DNA of 64,000 nucleotides from Actinomycetaceae bacterium (GCA_030532245.1 JAUNLN010000004.1:2253-66252); one strand, 5' to 3'; shown: positions 1-9,568, counted from the stretch's first letter. Notes: generated from the sequence alone by a model not told the origin. A program made the numbers and translations.

Positions 1-566
1 TCTACTTCAAGGACGGCCTCAAACCCGTCTCCATCTGGGTTTCCACCGACTACCACCGCGCCGGCCCCGGAGGCACCGGAGCCGCCAAGACCGGCGGCAA
101 CTACGCGAGCTCGCTCCTGCCGCAAGAAGACGCGGCCGAGCGCGGATTCGACCAAGTGTGCTTCCTTGACGCCAAAGAAAACCAGTACCTTGAAGAACTC
201 GGCGGCATGAACGTGTTCGTCGTTCGCAAGGACGGGTCGGTAGTCACACCCAGCCTGACCGGAACCATTCTCGAGGGCTCTACGCGCTCCGCCATCATCC
301 GCATGCTCCGCGGACGCGGCGTGCGCGTATTCGAAGACCGCATCCGCCTAGCCGACCTCGCCGAAGACATCCGCACCGGCGAAGTCACCGAAATGTTCGC
401 CTGCGGCACCGCGGCCGTCGTAACCCCAATCGGACGCCTCGCCTCGACCGACTTCGACCTCGAAATTCCAGGCTCCGAGCTCACCCTTTCGGTGTACAAC
501 CAGCTCGTCGGCATCCAAAACGGCCTCGAACCCGACACGTACAACTGGCTATACCGACTCGCCTAG
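1..566 (+). CDS. ilvE: Branched-chain amino acid aminotransferase, 3' part
   Basis: This is the C-terminal part of a PLP fold-type IV aminotransferase that makes Leu, Ile and Val from their keto acids and glutamate. It runs in from before the window; the reading frame begins at base 3 and ends with TAG at 564-566. The PLP-binding lysine is in AAKTGGNYASS (codon 87-89), and the C-terminal part carries the expected GTAAVVTPIGR substrate/cofactor loop. A strong hairpin terminator follows. ilvD lies nearby on the other strand, so two branched-chain genes sit together without forming one operon. Identity is secure from the motifs; the N-terminal half cannot be judged. Confidence 0.93.
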   Translation, partial: YFKDGLKPVSIWVSTDYHRAGPGGTGAAKTGGNYASSLLPQEDAAERGFDQVCFLDAKENQYLEELGGMNVFVVRKDGSVVTPSLTGTILEGSTRSAIIRMLRGRGVRVFEDRIRLADLAEDIRTGEVTEMFACGTAAVVTPIGRLASTDFDLEIPGSELTLSVYNQLVGIQNGLEPDTYNWLYRLA

Positions 567-641
567 TATTCGGGTTCGCCCTCACCCGCTGGTTGTGCCA
601 GGTGCCTGGCCCCACCAAACGGTCGATGAGGCGTTGAGAGC

Positions 642-680
642 GCGGGATGCGGCTGGCAATGCCAGTCGCATCCCGCTTTC
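642..680 (+). terminator. Rho-independent terminator after ilvE
   Basis: A 16-17 bp stem (642-658 with 660-676, one G-U pair) has a minimal loop and is followed by TTTC. It ends the ilvE transcript. Confidence 0.8.
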
Positions 681-709
681 GTATGGACGCCGCCTAAGAG
701 GAGCAACAG

Positions 710-740
710 AAAACGGGAGGCACCCCGTAGGGCACCTCCC
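710..740 (-). terminator. Terminator of the CsbD gene
   Basis: An interrupted inverted repeat lies at 715-740, with arms GGGAGG/CCTCCC extended past two mismatches. On the minus strand it is followed by a TTTT run at 710-713, just downstream of the small minus-strand gene. Confidence 0.65.
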
Positions 741-763
741 GCAAAGTATGTAGTGAGACCGGA

Positions 764-973
764 CTACTTCAGCTCTTCGCGAAGCTTATCAACGCCGGCC
801 TTGACGCTCTCAGCGGCCTCGTCAGCCTTGTCCATAGCCTTCTCAGCCATGTCCTTAACCTTGCCCGAAACCTGGTCGACCTTGCCTTCAGCCTTCATCT
901 GGTTGTCGCCAGAGAGCTTGCCAGCAGCCTCTTTCGCTGCACCAGTGAGCTTGTCTTTAAATCCTTCTGCCAT
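764..973 (-). CDS. CsbD-family general stress protein
   Basis: A 69-residue, highly charged Ala/Lys/Glu/Asp-rich protein beginning MAEGFKDKLTGAAKEAAGKL, matching the small CsbD family (related to B. subtilis CsbD and E. coli YjbJ). Members are abundant stress or stationary-phase proteins of unknown biochemical role. There is no signal peptide or membrane segment, and an amphipathic helical protein is expected. An AGGAG ribosome site lies 7 bases before the ATG. It is transcribed alone, between the ilvE terminator and the ilvD 3' end, with its own hairpin terminator. The stress role is inferred from the family; no sigma-B-type promoter was recognised. Confidence 0.85.
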   Translation of the reverse strand: MAEGFKDKLTGAAKEAAGKLSGDNQMKAEGKVDQVSGKVKDMAEKAMDKADEAAESVKAGVDKLREELK

Positions 974-1070
974 GGTAATCTCCTAACTTTTGAATACCTG
1001 GACAAGGCCCATTTTAGTAGCAACCCACTCGATTCGCCTGTTTTAGCAAGGAAACCGAGCTGGTCGCCCC

Positions 1071-2951
1071 TCAACGCTGTTTGCGTTCAATCAGCGAAAT
1101 GTCGCGAACAGCGCCCTGCGAAGCCGACGTTGCCGTCATAGCGTAAAGCTTCAACGCCGCCGAAACCTCACGGTCACGCGTCTTTGGCGTCCAAGGCCTC
1201 TCGCGCTCATTTTGCGCCGCCCGCCGCTGCTCAAGCACCTCCTCAGGAACATCGAGCACCAGCTCGCGGTTCGTCACGTCGATGATGATCCTGTCGCCAT
1301 CCTCAATCAGCCCGATCGCGCCGCCACCGGCCGCCTCCGGCGAAATATGCCCCACCGAAATACCCGAAGTGCCGCCCGAGAAACGACCGTCCGTAATCAG
1401 CGCAACCTTCTTACCAAGACCCCGTCCCTTAATAAACGAAGTCGGGTACAGCATCTCCTGCATACCCGGGCCGCCCGATGGGCCCTCATAGCGGATCACA
1501 ACCACGTGGCCCTCACGCACCGTCTTGTCGAGAATGCGCTCGATCGCCTCCTCCTGCGACTCAAACACGATAGCCTCACCCTCAAAATGGAACAGCGACG
1601 GGTCAATGCCGGCAGCCTTAATGATCGCGCCCTCCGGCGCAAGATTGCCGTACAAAACTGTGAGGCCACCATTAGCCATGTAAGCGTGTTCCACGCTGCG
1701 GATACAACCAGCCTCAGCGTCGGTGTCGAGCTCCTTCCAACGATTATTCGTCGAGAACGGCTCCGTCGTGCGCACATTACCTGGAGCCGCGCTGAACAGC
1801 GTGAGTGCCTTATCGGAGGGAGCGCCGCCGCGAATATCCCACTTCTCAAGCCACTCGGTGAGGGAAGGGGAGTGAACCGCATGCACGCCCCGGTTCAACA
1901 TGCCAGCCCGATCAAGCTCGCCAAGAATCGCGGGCACACCGCCCGCACGGTGTACGTCCTCCATGTGGTAGTCATTATGATTCGGCGCAACCTTCGACAA
2001 AGTCGGCACGTGATCGCCAACCCTGCCGATGTCCGAAATATCGAAGTCGACGCCCGCCTCACGAGCCGCCGCCAGCAAGTGGAGCACCGTATTCGACGAA
2101 CCACCCATCGCCATATCAAGGCTCATCGCGTTTTCAAACGCGTCCTTCGTTGCAATACTGCGAGGCAGAACCGAGGAATCCTCCTCCTCGTAATAGCGCT
2201 TCGACAGCTCAACCGCTAGACGCCCCGCCTCGGCAAACAGGCCGCGCCTCTCCTCATGCGTCGCAAGCGTCGAACCATTACCCGGAAGAGAAAGGCCTAG
2301 CGCCTCCGTCAAACAATTCATCGAATTCGCAGTAAACATGCCGGAACACGAACCGCACGTCGGGCAGGCAAGACGCTCAATCTCGAGCAGCATCTCATCA
2401 GACACCGAATCGTCAGCCGTCGCATTCATCACCGTAACCAGGTTCCCGTGGCCCGTCTTCGAATCACCCACGATCACGCTCGGATCAATGTTCTTACCCG
2501 CCTCCATCGGGCCGCCCGAAACGAACACCGTCGGAATATTCAAGCGCAATGCGGCGAGCAACATGCCCGGCGTGATCTTGTCACAGTTCGAAATGCACAC
2601 GAGCGCGTCCGCGCAGTGAGCGTTCACCATGTACTCCACAGCGTCCGCAATCACCTCACGCGAAGGAAGCGAATAAAGCATTCCCGAATGCCCCATCGCA
2701 ATGCCGTCATCCACCGCGATCGTGTTGAACTCCTTCGTTACACCGCCCGCGTCTTTAACCGCATCCGCAACGATCTTGCCCACGTCACGCAAATGCACGT
2801 GGCCCGGCACGAACTCCGTAAACGAGTTCGCAATCGCAATAATCGGCTTGCCAAAGTCCGAATCCTCCATGCCCGTAGCCCGCCAAAGCGCTCGAGCCCC
2901 AGCCATATTTCGGCCAGCCGTGGACGTACTAGAACGTAGTGGAAAACCCAT
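1071..2951 (-). CDS. ilvD: Dihydroxy-acid dehydratase
   Basis: A 626-residue enzyme of the IlvD/Edd family, which dehydrates 2,3-dihydroxy-isovalerate and -methylvalerate in valine/isoleucine synthesis and also feeds leucine and pantothenate. The iron-sulfur cysteines are visible in NCDKITPGM (about residue 122) and [19 protein letters not shown] (about residue 195), and the C-terminal GRFSGGTSG motif is present. Length is normal. GGGAGG lies 7 bases before the chosen ATG. The ilvD start region faces the start of the lipoate-ligase gene, leaving a 129-base divergent spacer. Identity is secure. Confidence 0.97.
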   Translation of the reverse strand: MGFPLRSSTSTAGRNMAGARALWRATGMEDSDFGKPIIAIANSFTEFVPGHVHLRDVGKIVADAVKDAGGVTKEFNTIAVDDGIAMGHSGMLYSLPSREVIADAVEYMVNAHCADALVCISNCDKITPGMLLAALRLNIPTVFVSGGPMEAGKNIDPSVIVGDSKTGHGNLVTVMNATADDSVSDEMLLEIERLACPTCGSCSGMFTANSMNCLTEALGLSLPGNGSTLATHEERRGLFAEAGRLAVELSKRYYEEEDSSVLPRSIATKDAFENAMSLDMAMGGSSNTVLHLLAAAREAGVDFDISDIGRVGDHVPTLSKVAPNHNDYHMEDVHRAGGVPAILGELDRAGMLNRGVHAVHSPSLTEWLEKWDIRGGAPSDKALTLFSAAPGNVRTTEPFSTNNRWKELDTDAEAGCIRSVEHAYMANGGLTVLYGNLAPEGAIIKAAGIDPSLFHFEGEAIVFESQEEAIERILDKTVREGHVVVIRYEGPSGGPGMQEMLYPTSFIKGRGLGKKVALITDGRFSGGTSGISVGHISPEAAGGGAIGLIEDGDRIIIDVTNRELVLDVPEEVLEQRRAAQNERERPWTPKTRDREVSAALKLYAMTATSASQGAVRDISLIERKQR

Positions 2952-3044
2952 TGCAAACCTCCCTTGGTATTGCCACTAGTCTATTTTGTCCGAAAGATGC
3001 GCGGGCTACTGACCGAATCCCGAACGCTGCACTTGCGGCCCCTG

Positions 3045-3080
3045 TTGGGAGGAAACAAAGGTTCGTCATAATATGGGCAC
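3045..3080 (+). promoter_or_regulatory. Likely promoter for a leaderless lipoate-ligase mRNA
   Basis: TTGGGA (3045-3050), a 16-base spacer and CATAAT (3067-3072) lie immediately before the ATG at 3081. No Shine-Dalgarno sequence lies close to that ATG, so transcription probably starts at or within a few bases of the start codon. This is inferred from spacing only. Confidence 0.45.
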
Positions 3081-4130
3081 ATGCATGGTGAATACAAGGT
3101 TCCTGGTGGAAAACTCGTTGTCGTCGACCTCGATGTTGAAGACGGCAAACTATCAAACGTTCGACTCGCGGGAGATTTCTTCCTAGAGCCCGACGAAGCC
3201 CTCTTTCGAATGACCGACGCGCTCGAAGGGCTCTCGGATCAGGCAAGCGCCAACGAAATCACCGCGGCACTCGACGCCGCAGTGCTCCCAACCGACACCC
3301 TCTTCGGACTAACCACGCGCGGCGTTGCAATCGCAGTGCGCCGCGCACTCGGCAAAGCCCTCGACTGGGACGACATCGACTTCGACGTAATCCACGGGCC
3401 CTCCGTCGACCCGATGCTCAACGTCGCAATGGACGAAACCCTCGTCGAAGACGTTGCGGCCGGCAGGCGCAAGCCCTTCATGCGCATCTGGGAATGGAAC
3501 GCCCCGCAGGTAGTAATCGGCTCCTTCCAGTCCTACTCCAACGAAATCAATGAGGAAGGCCGCAAAAAGCACGACATCGTCGTCTCCAGGCGCGTGACCG
3601 GCGGCGGCGCAATGTTCATGGAGCCAGGCAACTGCGTCACCTACTCCCTCGTCATCCCAACCGGCCTCGTCGACGGCCTCTCCTTCGAAGAGTCCTACCC
3701 GTTCCTCGACGAATGGGCCATGGAATCCCTCGAAAAAGTCGGTGTGAAGGCGTACTACATTCCGCTAAACGACATCTCCTCCGAAAAAGGTAAAATCGGC
3801 GGCGCCGCGCAAAAGCGTTTCGCAAATGGGTACATGGTTCACCACGTCACCATGTCGTACGACATCGACGCTGAAAAGATGATGGAAGTCCTGCGCATCG
3901 GCAAGGAAAAGCTGAAAGACAAGGGCACGCGCTCTGCCGTGAAACGCGTTGACCCGATGAAGTCTCAAACCGGCATGCCGCGCGAAGACATCATTGAAGT
4001 ATTCCTTGACCACTTCAAGAACAAGTACGGCGCTACGGTCGGTGAAATCACCGAAGCCGACATTGAGGTAGCCAAGCAGCGTTCCGCTGAGAAATTCGCG
4101 ACGGAGGAGTGGACTAAGCGCCTGCCGTAA
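3081..4130 (+). CDS. lplA: Lipoate-protein ligase with accessory domain at the N-terminus
   Basis: A 349-residue enzyme that activates lipoate with ATP and attaches it to a lysine of 2-oxoacid dehydrogenase or glycine-cleavage subunits. The catalytic BPL/LplA/LipB domain spans about residues 105-330. It shows RRVTGGGAMFMEPGN and KIGGAAQKRF, the latter carrying the expected catalytic lysine. Residues 1-85 (HGEYKVPGGKLVVVD..., FFLEPDEAL) resemble the small accessory domain that is C-terminal in E. coli LplA and a separate protein (LplB) in Thermoplasma, so the domain order is reversed. The usual His after GGGA is Met here. No lipoylated substrate gene lies in the window. Confidence 0.88.
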   Translation: MHGEYKVPGGKLVVVDLDVEDGKLSNVRLAGDFFLEPDEALFRMTDALEGLSDQASANEITAALDAAVLPTDTLFGLTTRGVAIAVRRALGKALDWDDIDFDVIHGPSVDPMLNVAMDETLVEDVAAGRRKPFMRIWEWNAPQVVIGSFQSYSNEINEEGRKKHDIVVSRRVTGGGAMFMEPGNCVTYSLVIPTGLVDGLSFEESYPFLDEWAMESLEKVGVKAYYIPLNDISSEKGKIGGAAQKRFANGYMVHHVTMSYDIDAEKMMEVLRIGKEKLKDKGTRSAVKRVDPMKSQTGMPREDIIEVFLDHFKNKYGATVGEITEADIEVAKQRSAEKFATEEWTKRLP

Positions 4131-4159
4131 GCGCGCCTGCGTTCATCGCAGTCCGCCGG

Positions 4160-4173
4160 TTGTTTTAAAACAA
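4160..4173. repeat. Perfect 14-bp AT palindrome at the YggS start
   Basis: TTGTTTTAAAACAA is a perfect palindrome ending two bases before the ATG at 4176. It occupies the place where a ribosome site or the -10 of a leaderless promoter would lie. It could be an operator or simply an AT-rich -10 region. Confidence 0.4.
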
Positions 4174-4175
4174 AC

Positions 4176-4886
4176 ATGGATACATCACACATTTCCCGCC
4201 AAATTGAGCAGGTGCTGGCCTCCATCGAGGAGGCTGCAAACGCCGCCGGGCGAAGCGCACTCGACGTCGACCTCGAGCTCGCCATCAAAACACGCACCAC
4301 ATTGGAATGCGAGGTTGCGGCCCGCTCACTCATCGAGCACGGGCGGCCCGTGCTCATGGGACAAAACCGCGTGCAAGAAGCCGAGGTCACCACGCCATAC
4401 CTGCGCGCGCTCGACCTTCCGCGCCTCACCACCACAATGATCGGCCCCCTCCAGACCAACAAGATCAACAAGGTGCTACGCGTCGTCGACCAGATCGAAA
4501 CCATCGACTCGCTACGCCTAGCCGAGGCGATCAACAAGCGCGCCGAAGGGTCGATCGACGTGATGATTCAGGTCAACACCTCCGGGGAAGAAACCAAATC
4601 CGGCACCACCCCGCGCGAAGCCCTCGAAGTTGCAAGCCAAGTGAGCGAGCTGGCGCGCCTGCGCGTCATCGGTTTCATGACGATCGGTGCTCACACCGAC
4701 GACGAAAAACTCATTCGCCGCTCCTTCTCCACGCTGCGAGATATCCGCGACGAAGCCGTTAAACTACCGGGCCTTGAAAACGCTTATGAGCTCTCCATGG
4801 GCATGACCTCCGACTTCGCCCTGGCCATCGCCGAAGGCGCCACCCGCGTACGCATGGGCTCCGCCATTTTTGGTGCAAGAAACTAA
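4176..4886 (+). CDS. YggS/PLPBP-family pyridoxal-phosphate homeostasis protein
   Basis: A 236-residue single-domain protein with the alanine-racemase N-terminal barrel fold. The PLP lysine is in LAIKTRTT (about residue 38); GQNRVQEAE, IGPLQTNKI, IQVNTSGEETKSG and LSMGMTSDF match the family in order. Members bind PLP and keep vitamin B6 and amino/keto-acid pools in balance rather than catalysing a known reaction. Two conserved spots differ from the E. coli type: GENR is GQNR, and IGHLQ is IGPLQ. No Shine-Dalgarno sequence precedes the ATG. The yccF gene follows after 15 bases, probably on the same transcript. Confidence 0.9.
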   Translation: MDTSHISRQIEQVLASIEEAANAAGRSALDVDLELAIKTRTTLECEVAARSLIEHGRPVLMGQNRVQEAEVTTPYLRALDLPRLTTTMIGPLQTNKINKVLRVVDQIETIDSLRLAEAINKRAEGSIDVMIQVNTSGEETKSGTTPREALEVASQVSELARLRVIGFMTIGAHTDDEKLIRRSFSTLRDIRDEAVKLPGLENAYELSMGMTSDFALAIAEGATRVRMGSAIFGARN

Positions 4887-4901
4887 CAAAGTGAGGCAAT
4901 A

Positions 4902-5297
4902 ATGCGCACAGTACTAAACATCGTGTGGCTACTCTTCGCCGGCATCGAGCTTGCCGCCATGTACTTCCTATTCGGCCTGCTCGCGATCCTCCCAATCATC
5001 ACGATCCCGGCCGCGGTCGCCTCATTCCGCATGGGCGTCTACGTGCTTTGGCCGTTTGGCCGCAAGGTCGTTGAAAAGCCCGATGCGGGCGTCGGCTCCG
5101 CCCTTATGAACATCGTATGGTTCCTAATTGCCGGCCTCTGGCTCGCTCTTGGTCACATCGCCACCGCCTTCGCGCTAGCCATCACCATCATCGGCATTCC
5201 GATGGCCATCGCGAACCTCAAGCTTATTCCGGTCACCTGCTTCCCGTTTGGCAAGCAGATCGTCGCCTCCGACGGCCGCGAAGGCGTACTCGCCTAG
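4902..5297 (+). CDS. yccF: YccF-domain inner membrane protein
   Basis: A 131-residue protein with two copies of the YccF (DUF307) motif, each a hydrophobic hairpin: NIVWLLFAGIELA... (residues 5-45) and NIVWFLIAGLWLA... (69-110), ending in LIPVTCFPFGKQIV. Hydrophobicity predicts about four membrane segments. The function of the family is not established. GTGAGG lies upstream of the ATG. The TAG stop shares a CTAG palindrome with the stop of the convergent helicase gene, so the two coding regions overlap by four bases. Confidence 0.9.
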   Translation: MRTVLNIVWLLFAGIELAAMYFLFGLLAILPIITIPAAVASFRMGVYVLWPFGRKVVEKPDAGVGSALMNIVWFLIAGLWLALGHIATAFALAITIIGIPMAIANLKLIPVTCFPFGKQIVASDGREGVLA

Positions 5298-7939
5298 CGC
5301 GGCCCAACCTCGAGCAGACGCCACACGGGCTTATCCGCCTCGTTTGAAGCAGCCAGGTCGACGAGGGCAAGCAGACGCCAATCACCGTCACCGCTCTCAT
5401 CCTCAAACGTGTAGGTGACGAGTAGCGCACCAGAATCTAGCACGTTCGAGCTCGCCTCAATCAGACGATCCGGCAGGCCCGCGCCAGCCAAATCCTCCGC
5501 GGTAGCGCTTGGAACCCACTCATACCGCGCTTTTGAGCGCGCCTCCGGGCCCGCGCCAACCCAATCGTATTCAGCGTAGAACCGATCGAGCGTGTTCTCC
5601 CAGCGATCCTCATCCCACTTCTCAATACCGTCCGAGTCCGCAAAATCGACAAGCCCATCCAGATCGTCCAGCGCGAAGCGATCCACGCGCTTGAAAATCG
5701 AGTTCCGAATCTGCTGGTAGAAGAAATGCTGATTCCTCGTAATCGAAACCGTTCCATCCTCATTCGCGCCAAACGCGCGCTCAAGGCCCTCGGTTTCCTC
5801 CCGCGAAACATCCGCATCAGGATTGTCGAGCGCCTCCCACTCATCAATAAGTGAGGAGTCCACCGCGCGAATCAGCTCGCCAAGCCAATCGATAATCTGG
5901 TTCAGCTCATCGTTCATGTACGTCTCGGGAATGATCTGGCGAAGCGCGCGGTAAGCATCGGTCAGGTAGCGCAGGATCACGCCCTCGGAACGCGCCACAT
6001 CAAAGCGCGCAACCAGCTCCGAGAACGTCATCGCGTTCTCAATCATCATGCGCACAACCGACTTCGGAGCAAGCTCCAGATTCCCCACCCACGGATTCGA
6101 CTGCGCAAACGTGTGGAACGCACCCTGAAGGAGCTCCGCAAGCGGCTTCGGCCAAGTAACCTCCTCCAACGCCTCCATCCGCTCCTCATACTCCATGCCC
6201 GCAGCCTTCATCGCGGCAACCGCCTGACCCTTCGCCTCATCAAGCTGGGCGAACAGCAGCGGACGCGGATCCTCAAGCACCGCCTCAACAATCGAAACCG
6301 CGTCGAGAGCAAACGTATCCGAATCCGGGTCGAGCAGGTCAAACGCCGCCAACGCAAATGGAGACAGCGGCTGATTCAGCGCAAAATCGCTCGGCAAATC
6401 GCGCTCGAGCTGCAGGCGGTCAACACCCTTCTCCTGGGCAACCTTCGACGGCAACTTCGCAACCACACCCGCTTGGCGTAGCGACGTGTAAATCTGGCCC
6501 AGCCTGCGCAAATGAGGGTTCGCGTCCGTCTTCGGATCATGATTCTCAGTCGCCAGACGGATAAGGTGCTCCGTTGGATTCTTCGGGTCCGCAAGCACAT
6601 TCAGCACCGTCGAATGCGTGATCTCAAACTGGGAATGCAACGCCTCCGGCTCCGCCGACACCAGGCGTTCAAAAGTAGACTCCGACCAGCCGACACGGCC
6701 CTCGGGTAGCTTCTTTCGAACAATCTTCTTGCGCTTCACCGGATCGTCGCCCGCCTTCAGCTCGGCCAAACGATTCTCAATCACGTGCTCCGGCGCCTGC
6801 ACCACAACCCAGCCGACCTCATCGAACCCGGCGCGGCCCGCACGCCCCGCGATCTGGTGGAACTCGCGCGCACTCAAATGCCGCTCGCGGCGCCCATCAA
6901 ACTTCACAAGCGAAGTAATCAACACCGTCGTAATCGGCACGTTAATGCCAACGCCGAGCGTGTCCGTTCCACAAATCGCGGCAAGCAGCCCCTGCTGAGT
7001 GAGGCGCTCCACCAGGCGACGATAGCGGGGGAGCATACCCGCGTGGTGAACGCCCACACCCCTGTGCAAAAGGCCCCGCAAAATCTGGCCGAAACCCTTG
7101 CCGAAACGAAAATCCTTCGTCGCCTCTTTAATTCGCTCCTGATGACGTTTCGAAATCAGATTCGGAGTCGCCAAATCGTGCGCGGTTTGCATCGCCGCTT
7201 TTTGGCCGAAATGCACAATATAAATCGGGTACTTGCCCGACTCAATAAGCTCAGAAACCGCGTCGGCAAGCGGCAGTTTCGTATACGCCATCTCGAGAGG
7301 AACCGGCCGCTTCGCGTTGTCAATCACCGACACCTTGCGATCAGTGCGCCTCTCAATATCCTCGACAAAGAAAGACACGTCTCCAAGCGTTGCCGACATC
7401 AGCACGAACTGTGGCTTCGTAAGCTCCAGTAGCGGAACCTGCCACGCCCAACCGCGCTGCGGATCACCGTAAAAATGGAACTCGTCCATAATCACCATGT
7501 CCGCATCGAGATTCTTCCCCTCCCTCAACGCCTGATTCGCAAGAATCTCCGCGGTACAACAAATGATCGGCGCGTCCGCATTCACCGACGCATCACCCGT
7601 AACCATGCCCACGTTCTGCGAACCAAACAGGCTCACCAAATCAAAAAACTTCTCCGACACCAACGCCTTCAGCGGAGCCGTGTAATACGACCGGCCCCCG
7701 CGAGCAAGCGAAATAATATGCCCCGCAAGCGCAATCATCGACTTACCAGAACCCGTAGGAGTCGCCGCAATCACGTGATTCCCACCCAAAAGCTCAATCA
7801 GCGCCTCATCCTGATGCGGATACAGCGGCCTACCGCCATCCTCCGCCCATCCAGCAAACGCCTCATACAAAGCATCCGGATCGTCAATCTTCCCAGCATC
7901 TTCAAGGTCATCGAGAAGTTCATTCAAAAGAGGGCTCAT
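5294..7939 (-). CDS. Ski2-like DEAD/DEAH-box helicase with DUF3516 C-terminus
   Basis: An 881-residue superfamily 2 helicase. Motif I is ATPTGSGKS (about residue 60), motif II MDEFH (about 151), motif III MSATLGD and motif VI HQIAGRAGRAG (about 365). The roughly 480-residue C-terminal half corresponds to DUF3516, typical of actinobacterial proteins of this size. Substrate and process are unknown; RNA turnover or DNA repair are both possible for Ski2-like enzymes. GGAAG lies about ten bases before the ATG. It is monocistronic, convergent with yccF and divergent from the symporter gene. Confidence 0.9.
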   Translation of the reverse strand: MSPLLNELLDDLEDAGKIDDPDALYEAFAGWAEDGGRPLYPHQDEALIELLGGNHVIAATPTGSGKSMIALAGHIISLARGGRSYYTAPLKALVSEKFFDLVSLFGSQNVGMVTGDASVNADAPIICCTAEILANQALREGKNLDADMVIMDEFHFYGDPQRGWAWQVPLLELTKPQFVLMSATLGDVSFFVEDIERRTDRKVSVIDNAKRPVPLEMAYTKLPLADAVSELIESGKYPIYIVHFGQKAAMQTAHDLATPNLISKRHQERIKEATKDFRFGKGFGQILRGLLHRGVGVHHAGMLPRYRRLVERLTQQGLLAAICGTDTLGVGINVPITTVLITSLVKFDGRRERHLSAREFHQIAGRAGRAGFDEVGWVVVQAPEHVIENRLAELKAGDDPVKRKKIVRKKLPEGRVGWSESTFERLVSAEPEALHSQFEITHSTVLNVLADPKNPTEHLIRLATENHDPKTDANPHLRRLGQIYTSLRQAGVVAKLPSKVAQEKGVDRLQLERDLPSDFALNQPLSPFALAAFDLLDPDSDTFALDAVSIVEAVLEDPRPLLFAQLDEAKGQAVAAMKAAGMEYEERMEALEEVTWPKPLAELLQGAFHTFAQSNPWVGNLELAPKSVVRMMIENAMTFSELVARFDVARSEGVILRYLTDAYRALRQIIPETYMNDELNQIIDWLGELIRAVDSSLIDEWEALDNPDADVSREETEGLERAFGANEDGTVSITRNQHFFYQQIRNSIFKRVDRFALDDLDGLVDFADSDGIEKWDEDRWENTLDRFYAEYDWVGAGPEARSKARYEWVPSATAEDLAGAGLPDRLIEASSNVLDSGALLVTYTFEDESGDGDWRLLALVDLAASNEADKPVWRLLEVGPR

Positions 7940-8030
7940 AGTGCGATTCTTCCAGAAACCACGGACAAATAATGTGAGTCAGATACAACCTCAAATATCT
8001 TCCATACTGAAAACGCCCCATAAAATGAAA

Positions 8031-8075
8031 AAATGTCCGCTAAGTGGTCGAACATTGCGGACACTTTGTCTTTTA
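8031..8075. promoter_or_regulatory. Inverted repeat between divergent helicase and symporter genes
   Basis: TGTCCGC (8034-8040) and GCGGACA (8057-8063) form a stem with a 16-base loop, followed on the + strand by CTTTGTCTTTT. It sits about 75 bases before the symporter start in an AT-rich 198-base spacer. It could be a leader terminator/attenuator or an operator. No known riboswitch was recognised. Confidence 0.45.
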
Positions 8076-8137
8076 GAACGTGAAGTAAGTAATATCTGTT
8101 CATATCCCAAAATATCTACCCAAACGGGAGAATCATC

Positions 8138-9568
8138 ATGGTCTCAGCCTCAGTAGCAACAGCGCTTGAAGATGCGCTGATGTGGTCCGTAAACATGCTC
8201 TACTCCTGGATCCTCGTGTTCCTCCTAATCGGAGTCGGCGTGGCGCTCACCGCGTACCTTCACGTTCCGCAGATCAAAAACGCGAAAGACATCTTCACCT
8301 CCATCTCCGGATCACGAACTGAGGCTTTGCAGGGTATTACATCCTTCCAGGCGTTCGCAGTCGGCATCGGCACCCGCGTCGGCATCGGCAACATCGCAGG
8401 CGTCGCGCTCGCCCTCGTCATGGGCGGCCCCGGCGCAATCTTCTGGATGTGGATGGTCGCACTAGTAGGCATGGCAACCTCCTTCGCCGAATCCGTACTC
8501 GCGCAAGTATTCAAAGAAAGGCACCCCGACGGCGTATTCCGCGGCGGCCCCGAGTACTACATGCGCCGCGGCCTCGGCTGGAAGAAGACCGGCATCGTCT
8601 TTGCCGTAATCTCCGTCTTCGCCTCCGGCCTCGCCGTACCCATGGTGCAGGTCAACACCGTAGCCGCAACCTTCAACGCCAACCACGGAATCCCGACGAT
8701 CTCCACCATGATCTTCATGTTCCTCCTCCTCATGCCGGTAATCCTCGGCGGCCTGCGCTCCGTAGCACGCGCCTCCGAATACCTCGCCCCGTTCATGGCC
8801 GCCGTCTACATCCTCATCGCTGTAATCGTCGTCCTCATGAACCCGGTCGCCGCATGGGACTCCCTCGTATGGATCTTCAGATCCGCATTCGGCCTCGACG
8901 CGGCCGCAGGCGGCATCCTCGGCGGAATCTTCGTAGCCCTCGTAAACGGCGCCCGCCGCGGCCTCTTCTCCAACGAAGCCGGCCTCGGCACCACGCCGCA
9001 CGCAGCGGGCTCCGCAACCGTCGCACACCCCGCACAACAGGGCTTCCTCCAGGCATTCGGCGTATTCATCGACACCATCGTCGTATGTACGGTCACCGCC
9101 CTCCTCATCCTCACCTCCGGCCTCTACGAAGCAGGCATGGACCCAGACCTCGCCGGCTCCCTCACCGCGCAAGCCGTGAGCACGCACCTCGGCAACTGGA
9201 TGGCCCTGCCCATGTCGCTCATCATCTTCGTATTCGGCTACACCACCGCATACGGCGCCTACTCCTACGGCCAGTCGGCACTCGACCACATCACCCACAA
9301 CAAGGTGATCTCCTACGGCTTCCGCGTAGTCGCCGTAATCGTCGCCTCCCTCGGCGCCATCCTCTCCCTCCCCGTCGTCTGGGCAGTATCCGACCTACTC
9401 CTCGGCCTCGGCGCGCTCATCAACCTCGTCGCCCTCCTCGGCCTCATGAAAGTTGTGCGCGTCATCCTGGGCGACTGGAACAAACGCAAAGAAACCGGCG
9501 ACATGGAATTCAAGGTCGGGGAATACCCCGAACTCGAAGCGCGCGCCGAGAAGGACATCTGGGTATAG
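8138..9568 (+). CDS. AGCS-family sodium:alanine symporter
   Basis: A 476-residue integral membrane protein of the alanine/glycine:cation symporter family, importing Ala or Gly with Na+. Family signatures are VGIGTRVGIGNIAGVA (about residue 75), GGPGAIFWMWMVALVGMATSFAE, FRGGPEYYMRRGL and NEAGLGTTPHAAGSA (about 280). About ten hydrophobic segments are evident, and a short polar tail ends the protein. GGGAG lies eight bases before the ATG. Third positions are almost all C, as in the neighbouring FAH-family gene. Substrate preference cannot be read from sequence. Confidence 0.94.
   Translation: MVSASVATALEDALMWSVNMLYSWILVFLLIGVGVALTAYLHVPQIKNAKDIFTSISGSRTEALQGITSFQAFAVGIGTRVGIGNIAGVALALVMGGPGAIFWMWMVALVGMATSFAESVLAQVFKERHPDGVFRGGPEYYMRRGLGWKKTGIVFAVISVFASGLAVPMVQVNTVAATFNANHGIPTISTMIFMFLLLMPVILGGLRSVARASEYLAPFMAAVYILIAVIVVLMNPVAAWDSLVWIFRSAFGLDAAAGGILGGIFVALVNGARRGLFSNEAGLGTTPHAAGSATVAHPAQQGFLQAFGVFIDTIVVCTVTALLILTSGLYEAGMDPDLAGSLTAQAVSTHLGNWMALPMSLIIFVFGYTTAYGAYSYGQSALDHITHNKVISYGFRVVAVIVASLGAILSLPVVWAVSDLLLGLGALINLVALLGLMKVVRVILGDWNKRKETGDMEFKVGEYPELEARAEKDIWV

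Noticed and set aside
8031..8137. Glycine riboswitch before the symporter
   Set aside because: I could not find the conserved glycine aptamer pattern; only a simple inverted repeat is visible.
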